A program made the translations under genes and the position numbers. Of a stretch of 64,000 bases of DNA, positions 46,655 through 57,863 are shown in pieces (within the stretch, counting starts at the first letter, position 1; every line of letters begins with the position of its first letter). The notes under the pieces were generated by a model that was not told where the DNA came from, did not search any database, and saw only the letters and a list, made by a program, of their open reading frames with translations. Origin of the DNA: Drechmeria coniospora (taxonomy: Eukaryota; Ascomycota; Sordariomycetes; Hypocreales; Ophiocordycipitaceae); the NCBI RefSeq assembly GCF_001625195.1, contig NC_054389.1, forward strand, positions 5,514,520 to 5,578,519. The letters are read 5' to 3'.

Positions 46655-47009
46655 ATATGGCCACCATGGCTCACCTGTCGATTCCTGATGCGATGAAAAT
46701 AACGGGAAACGGCTGTGTCTACTGTTTCTGCCGTGAACCTTCCTCCTCTCTTCCAATCGCATAATCACAGTAAAGGGAGGGAATACTTTTCAGCACGACT
46801 GGCGCACTGACTTGCTTCAAGTGGAAAGGAATACCTCACAAGAATACAATGCCTCTGCTATTCCCATTTCCCCAAGCTTAAACACGTAAGACACGAAACG
46901 AATCCAAGCCTGCATCGTGCAACAAAGCACATCGTACTGTGTGAGCGTACACCTGACCTATTGCATTGCCTCGTTGTCCATCAACAACCGATGCCATAGC
47001 AATGGCGGG
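46655..47009. other. Convergent intergenic region
   Basis: About 355 bases between the small secreted protein gene and the membrane protein gene. Nothing recognised. Confidence 0.4.
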
Positions 47010-48294
47010 TCACGGTACCTCGTCTGAATCGTACCAGCCTGTCACCAAGCAGGGCAGCGGCCGCCGGACAGGTCCTTGGTCGATGCGAGGGTTCAGAGTC
47101 ATGGGAATACCTTGTACCGACGGGAGTTCGTAGCATCGCAGCTGGGGCGAGAGCTCCTGCGGAGACGGCGTCGCTGCTCGAGAAGCTTGCTGAGGCGCCC
47201 ACTCATCGAGGACTGGCTGCTGTGGTGGATTAAATGGCTGGGTGGCTCTGGGCTGTCGGTCCTCGCTTCCATGAATGTCTGCACCGAGGGGCGTCCGAAC
47301 GGACTCGTCATCCTCGACGTCGTTCATTCCTATTGCCTTCTGCTTCGAGAAGCAAATGTAGTATATGATGGAGAAAGTGGTGAACATGGGCACAGATGTG
47401 GTCATGACTTGGATCATCGACATGTACCAGGGAACAAGGCGAGGCATATCGCCCCTAAGACCACCGAAGTGAATAGCGGTGGCGAGATCGTAGCACATGG
47501 CTGGAAGCATCAGAGCGGAACAGGCAACGAATAACCTCGAAATCTGCATCCAAGGTCAATCCATATGTCCAAGTCATGCTGTTCCGTCGGCACCTCAACT
47601 CACCGATACCACCTGTTGGTCCAACCTCACTCTGATGGCAATAGCGACTGACATGAAAATTTCTCCGACCGTATGAGTTATCCTGATGGCGAAGATGTTC
47701 AAGTAAATGAGATAAACCAACGAGCCAATATTCGATGTAGAACCGGACCATGCAGCCGTCAACATCGATGGCGTCATCGAAAGGGAAGCTAAGCAGAGCA
47801 GACCGTGGATGAAGGCTACGCAGCAGCTTGCACGCATGATAATCTTGTGTCTGGAAGATCTTCTTATGCCCTGGCAAGAGTCGATTTCGGTTCCGAGGGC
47901 AACGAGAGTGATGAGGAGGTTGCTGGCGGCCAGCTCGTGTATCCCAAAGTAGGTGGTGATGGTGATATCCCCCACTTTCTGTATGGCGATGGATGGCGAC
48001 TCATCATCTGTCGATGGCTGGTTGAAAACGGGTAAGAGGTTGTAGACGAGGAATTGAAGAGTATCACTGTCAGACATGCCGGGTCAGAGCGTCGGTGGCC
48101 ATCCGTGTCAATGTGACGGAAACGTACATGATGAAGAAAGTAAATGCGAACCTGTAGAGGATAAACCAACGGCCTCCCAGGTTTGGAGGTCGCTGACGGC
48201 ACGACTGATGGAAGACAACGACCGAGGGAACTATGGTGCATATAAGCATTCCCGATGTTGCCCATGAGTATCTGAACTGCGTTTTAGAAGCCAT
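47010..48294 (-). CDS. Polytopic integral membrane protein, family unrecognised
   Basis: Exons 48294-48128, 48066-47604 and 47543-47010, with 61- and 60-nt GT-AG introns that keep the frame; 387 aa. About seven hydrophobic segments are visible: SGMLICTIVPSVVVF and WFILYRFAFTFFIMY in exon 1; NLLITLVALG, CCVAFIHGLLCLASL and LVYLIYLNIFAIRI with VGEIFMSVAIAI in exon 2; ISRLFVACSALMLP and VPMFTTFSIIYYICF in exon 3. A cytosolic-looking tail of about 100 residues is acidic then Pro/Gln-rich. The count suggests a seven-TM receptor-like topology, but I recognise no family motif. The start at 48,294 follows an in-frame stop. The conserved-looking core suggests a real gene, though annotation of exon 1 is less certain. 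Confidence 0.65.
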
Positions 48295-49131
48295 GTGCGA
48301 AGACTATGCTTCTCTGTCGTTCTTCAATACGCTGGTCGATGTCTACGGTCGAGGTCAGGTAGCCAGCCATTTGGCCGTTCGGTGGACACGATCGGGCGGC
48401 ACGACCAAAAGTTCGATTCTGAAAGAGCAGTATAACGAGACTCGATACCAGATCGCGTCATGATGCGAAACAAAACATGAGCATCCGAAGAGAGGAAATA
48501 CGCTTACCCGGCGACAAGGGTTACGTCAAGCGTCGGGGGGCATGGCGCCGGGACATTGGCGAGGACAGTTTTGGCGACTTATCATGAGCTCCATCAGATT
48601 CGGCAAAGCACTGCGTCATCACCACCAGGACGATCGGTTCCCCTCTTGGCCCAAAAACGGTTATCCAGGAATCGTTGAATGGCGAATGAAGGCTACGACG
48701 ACTGCAGCGGGCTGTCTGTTTTCGAGCGAACGCGCTGCCTGCCGTTCCTGGTTTGCGAGGAATGCGTAGAAGGCGATTGCCAGACGGCGGGCGCGAAAAA
48801 CATGCATTGCTTTCCAGAAGGGCGATGGAAGTTTGTGTGTGTGCCAATGCAGTGAACCATGATCCTGGTGCCGACGTGGTTGGGTGTCAATATACCAGCA
48901 ACGCCGACAAGGTTGACGGGCAAGCCCACGAACGCACCCCTACCAGCTGGACGCACCCCCGGCGAGATTGCAGGATGGGAAATGAGAGGCAAACGGTACT
49001 CCCCGGCCGATGTGCCCCCCCCCCCCCCACGGAGGCCTGAAGATGGTCGTCCTCCACCACGGCTAGGGCGAACAGGCAGCAGGACGGCATCATGAGCCAG
49101 CCGCCTTCTCCGGACGAGACATCTCATCCCA
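48295..49131. other. Intergenic region, about 840 bases
   Basis: No gene supported; the frame continuing from the downstream GMC gene across this region is a run-on. A 14-base C run lies at 49,015-49,028. Confidence 0.4.
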
Positions 49132-51109
49132 TCACACGGACAGGCCAAGCTCCTTGCCGATGATATCGGCCGCCTTCTCTCCGACAATGAGCGCCGTGTT
49201 GTACGTGTTTGCCGCCACGTTTTCGGGCACAATCGACAGATCTGGGGCAAAGGGTCAGCGGGAAGGGGGGTGGAGAAAGGGCGAGCCAGTCCATGACAGG
49301 TACGATGCTCACCGACAAGCTTCAGTTGCTGGGTTCCGTGGACATTGAGGCTCTCGTCCACGACGCCGCCCCTGTCCTTGGGTGCCATCTTGCAGGTGCC
49401 CAAGGAGTGCCAGGTCGAGTTGACGTTGGAGCGGATCCAGTCCTCGATGGCGGCATCGTCTTCGGCATCGTACTCGATCGGGGCCAGGGCCCGCCTTTCC
49501 TCGACGGTCGCGTATCCGGCCTTTGGCGGGTGCTCGCCGGCGAGGGCGGCCTTGCTGCCTGGGCGGAACTTGGGGTGGCCCGGCGAGAGCTCGCCGGCAT
49601 AGGCGTTGGTGCGGCGGTAGAGCTCGCGCAGCTTCTTGTAGGCCCAGAGTTGCTTCTCGAGGTCGGCCGGGTGGTCGAGATAGCCGGTGTTGAAGGATGC
49701 GGGCGCGTGGGGGTCCTTGGAGACGATGTGGATGTTGCCGCGGGAATAAGGGTAGGCCGTGTAGGCGCCGATGGTGGCGTACTGGGTCCCGCCGTCCTCT
49801 CGTGGCACGAGCAGCTTGTGGTCGCCGAGGTAGGAGGAGAGGATGCCGACGAGCATCATGGGCTTCGTTGTCTGGTGTTTGAAGTCGCGATCCCAGAGCT
49901 TCTGGAAGTCGGGACCCATCCGGGCCACTTCCTCGTCCGAGGGGCGCAGCTTGGCGCCAATGTCGATGCCGTTCCAGCCAAGGATCGGATTCCCCTCCGC
50001 CGCGGCCTCGGCAAAGTCGAGGCGGCCGCTGAGGAGGCCGTCGAGCGTCTCGTTCGGCTCGAGAGTCGTCTTGAAGGGGAGCAGGACCAAGTTGTGGTCC
50101 TGGTACTCGTCGCCGACACCGGGCAGGTCGGCGACGAGATCGATGCCGAGCTTCTCGAGCAGCTCGGCACGACCGACGCCGGATCTCTCGAGGATGGATG
50201 GCGTTCCGAGGGCACCGGCGGAGACGACGACGAGCTTCTTCGCACGGATGACGGACGGCGAGACCTTGCTCAGCCCTGCGTCGGGCGGGGTGGCCGCCGA
50301 GGGCACATACTCGATGCCCGTGGCGCGGCGACCATCGAACAGCACACGGCTCACCTTGCTCTCGAGCAGCAGGTGAAGATTGGGGTACTTGCCCGAGACC
50401 AGGAGCGGATGGATGTAGCGGTGGGCGGCGTCCTGTCTCTTCCCGTCGGGCCCGATGTATCTCAGCCAGCGGGAGAAGCCATTGGCGGCCTTGAAATCCT
50501 GCAGATCGACAATCTCCTCGATGCCGAGGGCCTCGGCGGCGGCGAGGATGTCGTCTTGCGGGCCTCGCTGGCTGTAGGTGCCGAGGGAGACGTTGACGGG
50601 GCCGTCGTAGCCGTGGAGGGCCTTGTCGACGGCCGGGTCGTCAAGATGGTAGGTTTCAAGCTTCTTGGCAAAGGGCAGGAGGCTCTTGGCGTCCCAACCT
50701 TTGGTGTTCCAGGAATCGTAGTCGACGGCCTGGGCTGGAGATGGGGCATCAGACTTTGGTTCAGGGACGGCCCGGCCACCTCTCACTTGCCTCGCGTGTA
50801 CATCATGAAGTTGATGGAGGAGCCGCCGCCGAGGACGCCTCCGGCAGGCACGACAGCCGCTCGGGAATTGATCGCCTTCTCCTCGTTGGCCTGGTAGAAG
50901 AGAGCCGTCTTGGAGCCCGGGGCGAGGTGGGACAGGTACAGGGCCGGGTTGACGATGGTTGGATCGTTGAAGTTGTTCCTGCCAACCTCGACGAGGAGGA
51001 TGGACAGGCCAGGGTCCGCATGGGCCAGACGGCCAGCAGCCACACAGGCGGCGGTGCCACCTCCAGCAAAGATGATGTCGTACTCTCGTCCTTCCTCGTG
51101 CGTCGTCAT
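49132..51109 (-). CDS. GMC-family oxidoreductase, alcohol-oxidase-like
   Basis: FAD-dependent oxidase/dehydrogenase of primary alcohols or choline-like substrates. Exons 51109-50791, 50734-49313 and 49241-49132; 616 aa. The N-terminus has the FAD-binding YDIIFAGGGTAACVAAGRLA with LLVEVGRNN, then the GMC signature GGVLGGGSSINFMMYTR; AQAVDYDSW and KKLETYHL follow the first junction. The second signature is AGALGTPSILERSGVG. The active-site region NSTWHSLGTCKMAP carries the catalytic His at about residue 549, and PENVAANTYNTALIVGEKAADII supplies the second catalytic residue (Asn). The WNGID and YLGDHK segments resemble methanol/alcohol oxidases, but the C-terminus (GLSV) lacks a peroxisomal PTS1. 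Intron 1 (50790-50735) needs a GC donor (AG|GCAAGT); intron 2 (49312-49242) is GT-AG. Start at 51,109 chosen because it directly precedes the nucleotide-binding fold. Confidence 0.88.
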
Positions 51110-53812
51110 GATGCCCGCCGACACAGCCGTCGTTTGATCTTTGGGAACGTTGTGCAAGGCCAGCAGCCGTCGGAATTGATAAAATGGCAGTGCCGGGATG
51201 GTGATGACCCCAGGGACGAGTTGCAGCTCAGAAGTGGGCAGATCTCGCAGCCAAGGGACGGACGACGAGGATGAGGGCAGCAGGCGGTATATCAGTCAAG
51301 CTGGGTAAGGGTAGTAGTAGGTCGTAAGTGGCATGTTCAAGGTAGGTACTAGGTCGAGGCAGGGAGGCAGGCAGGCATGTATGTAGTTAGATAGTCGGAT
51401 AGGCAGTGAAGTAGAGGGAGGTAGAGGGAGGTAAGGAGGCAGGTAGAAGTAGGTAACATCGAGTCGGCACTCGGTGGCGGTCAACGGGCAGGTACAAATC
51501 TGCACACTAGAATGCGGTGCTGTGCCGAGTATATGTCCATGACATCCCCTCGCAGTTCCCATTTGCCACTACCAGCATGTACTCGGTCGATTCTTGCCAT
51601 GCCAACTCGCTCTACCAGATAGTACCGGACAGTACTGGACAGTACTGGATGGCCCCCGATAGTACTTGTAGCACCTACGGGCGGCTCTCCTCGTACTGTT
51701 ACCTCGGTGCTCAGCGGCCGCAAAGGTAGCAGCCACACGGTACAGGTAGAAGAATACCACGCACCAACCGGAATCGACCGTCAGCGGAACCGGCCATTCG
51801 TTTGGGCAAAGAGTTGTCATCATGACGGCAATATTTTCTGCAGGCTGGGATTGGGCATTCCTCTCTTTACATGATGACTGCAGGTGCCACCATGATGATA
51901 TGATGTAACACAGGACGAACACTGGTCGCAAAGGATCCAATGCCTGACGCAATGGACTCGTATCTGCCCATCCACCGCGCAGTATTCTTGCGAAGCTCAT
52001 CGCCTTGGTCCAAGTGACTTGAGACAGCCTCGCTCTGGACCCGGCACTCGGGACTGCGGAAAAAGCTTGTATCGAGCCTATCTACGTCACTGCGCGGGGA
52101 CGACGCCAGCGATTGCTGCGCTACCGATGACTTGGGCAGTTCTCGGCCGCCTCGTTTTGGACTGGGTCTAGGACCGTCCCACAGATCCGACCAGCGAGAA
52201 CTGGCCCCCAAACGGTCTTCCTCCTACGCGCACCTGGAGTGCTACGTTGCAAGTCCAAAGGCACAGTCCAGTATTACTCCGCACATGCATGCACAAGTGA
52301 ACAGTACGGTGCTCCATACTCCGGACATGCATGGAAATACGGGGCACTGTACCTGTTGATGAAGGTGTTGGCGAACAGACATACTTTCAGGTGTTGATTA
52401 TTTCCTTTCCTTGCATCGACAGAATGAAATGTGATCACACCACTGCGTGGCGTTCGCTGCTGCGTTTCATCTGGCTCTCCCTACTGATGCGTGCACTCTT
52501 CGTTGGAAAGCTCCTGTTCCCACCAGGGCAGATGGAGAAGGAGGACGGACAGAAGGTGACCAGAGGCTGCAGCACCCCCCCACTGCGCTCAAAGCGACAA
52601 CACAGTATCGGTGCAGTAGGGAAGGGGGGGACGATGTGCCACGCCCAGGTGAAAAAAAGAAAAAAAAAGAAATGCAAGTGTTGTCGCTGCATTCCGTTGG
52701 ACGGCCCGCTACGACGGGCGCGTGATGGAAAAGTGAAACAAGGTCGGCAAAGAAGGACTAAACTCCCGTCTGGTGTATGTAGATTGATGCATGAGGGCTC
52801 GAGCCTATCGAATAAACAGGCATACATACACATGCGAGAACGAGTACTGGGTAAAGGGGTATCTATCCCCGCTGGGACGCAGTGCACTGTGCTGGGTGAA
52901 ACTACTAATCAAAGCGTCGCGACCGGAACCTTCGAGGCGTGGGAACATGAACGATGACGCTGCCAAGTACGGAGTACATATTCGCATACTCGTACGGTAA
53001 GTACTCTGTAATAGTGCTCAGGTAGTTGCCTGGAAGTTCGTCGCCGTGCATATAAGTGCCTGTAGGGGCACGTGTACTTGGATGTGCTAGCACTGTACAT
53101 GTAGAATAGGTACGGGGTACTCTGTACTTCTAGAGCCGTTCGAACGGTCGGGGCAGTGTGGGTGGGGCAAATTAGGCCGGGCGAGAGCCGAACTGCCAAA
53201 TCTCGATGCGCAGTGGAAAATATGGGCCGCATCTTTGGCCTGTTTTTCGTCGACAGGAACTGCTTCTTACCTGCACACACTGCTGCCGGCGAGATGCTAC
53301 AGGTATTTGCGAGCGCCAAGACCCACGGTGCAGGCCAGGTTGAGTCTCAGGAAGACGTGCCATGAAGGCGTGCCTATTCTCACACCTGCTCGAAGCCGTT
53401 TTTTTCTCCGCGTGCTACGCTGGCTGACAAAAGCAGGACGAAAGCAAGTGCACATGCGACCATCGTTGCACCCACTACCCTAGGTCCTAGGCAGCATTAC
53501 CTGTACTTGTCCACACTGGTACTAATGGTAATATTGTTAGTACCAGTAATAGTAGTACTGCACGGAGTACTGTCCATTAGTATGCAAGTGTGTGTGTACA
53601 TTCACTTATTGGTCCATTAAGTGCCTACTTGAAAGTGTACAACTATGACTGCATGAAAATACTGTAAGCACATGTACATGTACACGGTACACTTCCAAAA
53701 AAATGTACAAGCAATACAATTATTTAGTAGCTCGTGAGCAGTGTCGTCCACCCCAGAACCATGAAAATAAAAACTGATTATGTAATCACGCTCCCACCAA
53801 CAATTCTGCAGC
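51110..53812. other. Intergenic region, about 2.7 kb
   Basis: No gene supported. GTAGAGGGAG and GCAGGCAGG tandem words at 51,355-51,450 and TACTCCGTA/GTAC words at 52.2-52.4, 52.9-53.1 and 53.5-53.7 kb are the visible structure. A 208-codon frame at 52.3-52.9 kb has coding-unlike composition. Confidence 0.45.
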
Positions 53813-54753
53813 ATGCTCCCAGAGCTCCCAGAGCTCCCAGAGCCATCGTCACGTCTTCCTCCAAACGGAACGGGACGCCGAGCAGGCCGTCCGTCTGCCA
53901 TCATGGCATCCATCGGCAGTGCGGCACGGCGGACCTTGCCCGAGCGGTCGATCCGCATCCTCGTTTCCCCGACGCCCATCTCCTTTGCCGAGCGACGTTC
54001 CGTCCTGCAGGTGCTGGAGCAGCATGGCCGCGTCGAGGTCTTTCGAATGACGCCGGTACGATGACCAGAACCCCCATCCCTCCCCCCTCCCCCCTCACTC
54101 TCTACGCGGCCTCGTCCCCGTCCTTGTCGGCGACGGTGACTGTGCGTCGATGCTCGTGTTGTTGACAGTGCCTGCCGTCGTCGCAGGGCTACCACTCGAA
54201 CTACATTTCCGTCACCAAGGAGGCGGCGACGGCGAGAAAGCTCGTGGCCAGCAGCCCGTTGACCTACAACATGGTGAAGCCAAAGAACGGCACCGACACG
54301 TCCATGGCAGGCCTCTTCGAAAGCGACAATGACGTCGATGCCGACCGACCACCGGCCGTGACGAGCGGCCAGACTTCGGCCATGGCCCACGACGACGGCC
54401 CGGACGACGGCCCGGACGGCGATGCGGACGTCGATGCGGACGTCGATGCGGCGGCAGCCCACAAGAAGGAGGAGGAAGTCAAACAATTCACGCTAGAAAT
54501 CTTTCCAGCCCCCGAATATAACCACGGGCGCGCCATGTACGGCTCACCGCTTCACGATCCGTGGCCGGACGGGTACGAGAACGACCGGTCCTTCATGGCC
54601 ACGACGCTGCGCCAGTCGCTGCCCAAGACGATGGCGGCCAAGGGTCTGTCCCACTGGCTCTTCGAGCTCGGCAGCACGGCCAAGAATGGGAAGTCGAAGC
54701 GGCTGCAGTCAAAGGGTTGGCTCCCGAGCAAGGCTGCCGCCGAGCGACCATGA
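53813..54753 (+). CDS. Conserved fungal protein with RRM-like N-terminal fold
   Basis: Exons 53813-54055 and 54187-54753 (131-nt GT-AG intron, junction TP|GYHSN in phase 0); about 269 aa from the first ATG, or 239 aa from the ATG at 53,903, which is in better context. The N-terminal module has an RRM-like alternation: RSIRILVSPTPISFAERRSV, LEQHGRVEVFRM and, after the junction, YISVTKEAATARKLVASSPLTYNMV. A low-complexity acidic insert follows (DDGPDDGPDGDADVDADVD). The C-terminal part has FTLEIFPAPEYNH, YGSPLHDPWPDGY, FMATTLRQSLPKTMAAKGLSHW, a pattern I associate with uncharacterised Sordariomycete proteins. RNA binding is possible but unproven; RNP motifs are weak. It is not calcipressin because the C-terminal PxIxIT-type region is missing. 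Confidence 0.72.
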
Positions 54754-55957
54754 CCGCTGATTGCATGCATGATGCGGCCAAACCGCCGACCGACCGAAAC
54801 GAACAGTACCGGAGCGGGAGGAGAGGAAAAATGAAGCACAGCACGATCGATGGACTAGGGCCCGATTCCTTCCTTTCGTCCACTCAACCACCATCAGGGG
54901 TCCGTCGTTCCTCATTTAGGCGCGCCGCCGAAGGATGCACCTCCATTGGCTAATCGTCGGTAACCCCACTGGACCAGTCATGGCCGGACTGCGACGCCGT
55001 CTTCATGGATGATGGCTTCAATTTTTTTTTTCGCGTACGGTTCGCGCAGCACGACTACGAGCACGGTACGGTCTGTACCTGCCTGTACGTCACCAAGAAA
55101 TTCTGTGCAACCAACAGCAGGCTGGCACTGGCTGTGGCTGTGAACGCCTGCGGGTGGAGGTGGAAGTGGATGTCGAAGTGGATGTGGATGGCACTGCCGT
55201 CCGAATGGCTGGCTCCATGCTGGCCCCCGTCACCGAAGCGGTGGAGTACGACATCTCTTTTCATCTTCCTTCTCAGCTGGTTCCCTCACGCCGTCGGCAC
55301 CCTTGGCCGATCGCGCATCGGCGGTGCGGTAAAACACCTAAAAACACGCCAGTATCAAGCAAGACGACGAGGCCGTGCATTGGGCGGCCAAGGCTGACTG
55401 ACTCGCACCAACACCGCCGGCCGACCCACATCGGCCAAGGCCTTCCTCCCATTCGCGACAGTCGGTCAGCCTACGTCAGCCTTTTGTCCCTCGCTGCCTC
55501 AGAAATAATTGCAGGGCCCAGGATCAGGATCGGGTGCCAATCTGTTCGCACCCAAGTGCACTCTGCACGTGTATGCGAGGCCGGCACCTGCACACCTGCG
55601 AGCGCAGTGCCGTACGCTTCACTGCACGTCGCATGCGATGGATGACCCACAGCCACCCCCATGACGTCGCCGCTTGGACCGATAGTGAGCGGCCGGCTTG
55701 CCAGCATCGCCGGGGAAGGCCAGCCATGCTTGAAACGCGGCGTGCGAATGCGGATATGCGATGTGCTCCTACTTATATGCCGCCGTCGCCTCGCCAGCGA
55801 GCGCGTCGACGACCGTCGCCGTCCCTGCCCATCCGTACCACCGTCCCCGAGCCTTCTCGACCCATCCGAACCGGCCCTCCTCGCAGCCAGACGCCCTCCG
55901 AACGCAGCCTCCGAACGCAGCCTCCGTCGACGCGTATAACGCCCAATCTCCGACAAG
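54754..55957. other. Intergenic region, about 1.2 kb
   Basis: No gene supported. GC-rich frames on both strands near 55.5-55.95 kb have no recognisable content; they overlap the promoter of the PalI-like gene, which has a TTATAT word at about 55,772. Confidence 0.4.
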
Positions 55958-56741
55958 ATGGGCGTCGGTACACTCATTCACCACATCGGCACCCTGCTGC
56001 TGCTCGTCGCGACAGTGCTTCTGCTCGTCGTTGACGTGACGGCCCCCGTCGTCAACACCCTGTCCATCCTCAAGGTCGATCTCGGCCGCGGCGTCCAGGG
56101 GACTCAAGTCACCTTTGGCACCTTTGGCTACTGTCACCTCAACGTAAAGTACGTCGTCTCCCGACCTCGTCCGGACCCTCTGAAGCCAGCCTTCTTCGTC
56201 CTGCCCTGCCCTGCTCACACGTCGCTCCTGTAGGGACACCGACTCCTGCTCCAACTCTCGCATCGGCTACGACCCGGCCTCCGTCATCTCCGACATCGAC
56301 GACACCGACTTCTCCGATGCTGAGGAGGCCACCTCGAGGGCCCTCACCCGCGTCATGGTCCTGCATCCCGTCGCCACCGCCCTGTGCTTCATCGCCTTCC
56401 TTCTCTGCATCGCAACCAACGTCGTCGGCTCCATCGCCGCCACCTTCTTCGCCCTTCTCGCTTTCGTCGTCACCATCGTCGCCCTCATCTGCGACGTTGT
56501 CGCCTTCGCCATCGTCAAGCGCGCCGTCAACAAGAACGGTCGCAGCACCGCCCGCTGGGGCTCCGCCATCTGGCTCCTTGTCGCCGCCGCCCTCTGCTGT
56601 CTCTTCGCCGCCCTCGTCGTCTTCGTCACCTGCTGCGTCAAGCGTTCCAAGAAACGACGCGCCGCCGTTCAAGCCAAGGAGGGCCACACGAACTCGGCCA
56701 CCCCCAAACGCCGTTTCTGGCAGCGTAGCCCACGCGCCTAG
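55958..56741 (+). CDS. PalI/Rim9-Sur7-type four-TM membrane protein
   Basis: Exons 55958-56148 and 56234-56741 (85-nt GT-AG intron); 232 aa. TM1 is the N-terminal LLLLVATVLLLVVDV, after which the extracellular loop carries GTFGYCHLN and, across the junction, DTDSCSNSRIGYDP, the Cys-containing loop typical of Sur7/PalI proteins. TM2-TM3 (residues about 108-153: ATALCFIAFLLCIATNVV, FFALLAFVVTIVALICDVV) and TM4 (about 173-195) follow, with a short basic tail (KRSKKRR). Relatives are pH-sensing pathway component PalI/Rim9 and eisosome protein Sur7. The short C-terminal tail here favours a Sur7-type structural role over the long-tailed PalI, but this is inference. Confidence 0.85.
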
Positions 56742-57863
56742 TCTCTCAGGGTTGGGCCATGAATGACCGGGATAGAATTGGACCGCGTTTGCCCGCCGCT
56801 CATTGCACGTCTCGTCTCACGGCCTGGTGTCGCTGTGGTCCATGTGCTGCCTTGTGCTAGCCTCGAGATGAGAACATGATATTTCATCACATCTGCCCTC
56901 AGAGCCTCGTCAGCATTGACACAGATGCATAATTTTGATTTCATTTTATTTCCCTTTTCTCTATTCCGAATTCTCCCTCCCTCCCTCGTACTGCGCAACG
57001 CATCGCATACGAATCAGGCAAGCATGGCAACGGACTCTGGCGGATTTTCATACATTTACCATCAATCCTGCCAACTCAACGTCGGGTGTGATGAAGTACC
57101 ACGAACTATATACCAAATGGTCAATGAGCGGATACTTGATAAACAATCTAAAGATGGTGCCTTCAAAGCAAGTGACTGTACAAACACAGCTAGCATCAGT
57201 AGTGCGTGGCAAAGTATGTCTTGTTAATATTATTTCTCCCTCCCTCAATAATAAATGAAAAGGATAAAGAAACGTCCCTCGTCAAGTATGTCCAACTCTC
57301 AGTCGGTCGAAGCATCTGGGTTGCTTCGGACCTCCGAGCCGGGTCTGGGTCTGTTCCCGAAGGCCCCACCCACGGGCCGGTCTCGGCTCCGTTGCTTGTT
57401 GCGCTTCCCGGGGCCATGCCGTGAAAGCATTGCTCGGAAATGTCGGGAACTGACACCCTGTCATCCCACCGCGATGCCACGGACAGGCTATTGGCCCATG
57501 CCTGAGAAAATCCATGTGAAAATCGATGTGCGCCGTATGTGGCTGTCGTCGGCCAGCCATTGACGGTGCCGCCCCCTCCACGGGTTGCAGCCAACTCGCC
57601 AGCTGGATACCGATACCCATCTTGTCTGTACTCTCCGTAATTGAACGAGAAAACTGCTATGGAGAATAGGGGCTCGGCCGATGGTTGACCTATAAGTAAA
57701 TGACAGCGAAAATATTCCTATTGAAGGCCAAAACAAAGCAAGAAAGGGGTGCTCAGCAGTTGCATCACCAGAGTCAAAAACCAAAGTCTCCGTCGCTCTG
57801 CGGAAGCAGAGAACTATAGGTGTAGAGGACTGAAACGATGGCTTTTAACGCTGCAACCAGCCG
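56742..57863. other. Intergenic region, about 1.1 kb
   Basis: No gene supported between the PalI-like gene and the 3' end of the giant wall protein, whose 3' UTR probably lies in the right part. Confidence 0.4.

Noticed and set aside
49209..50897. 562-codon plus-strand frame
   Set aside because: Antisense of the GMC oxidoreductase, whose motifs are clear on the minus strand.
52331..52957. 208-codon plus-strand frame
   Set aside because: No domain, no signal peptide, Lys/Arg runs from A-rich DNA, not conserved-looking.
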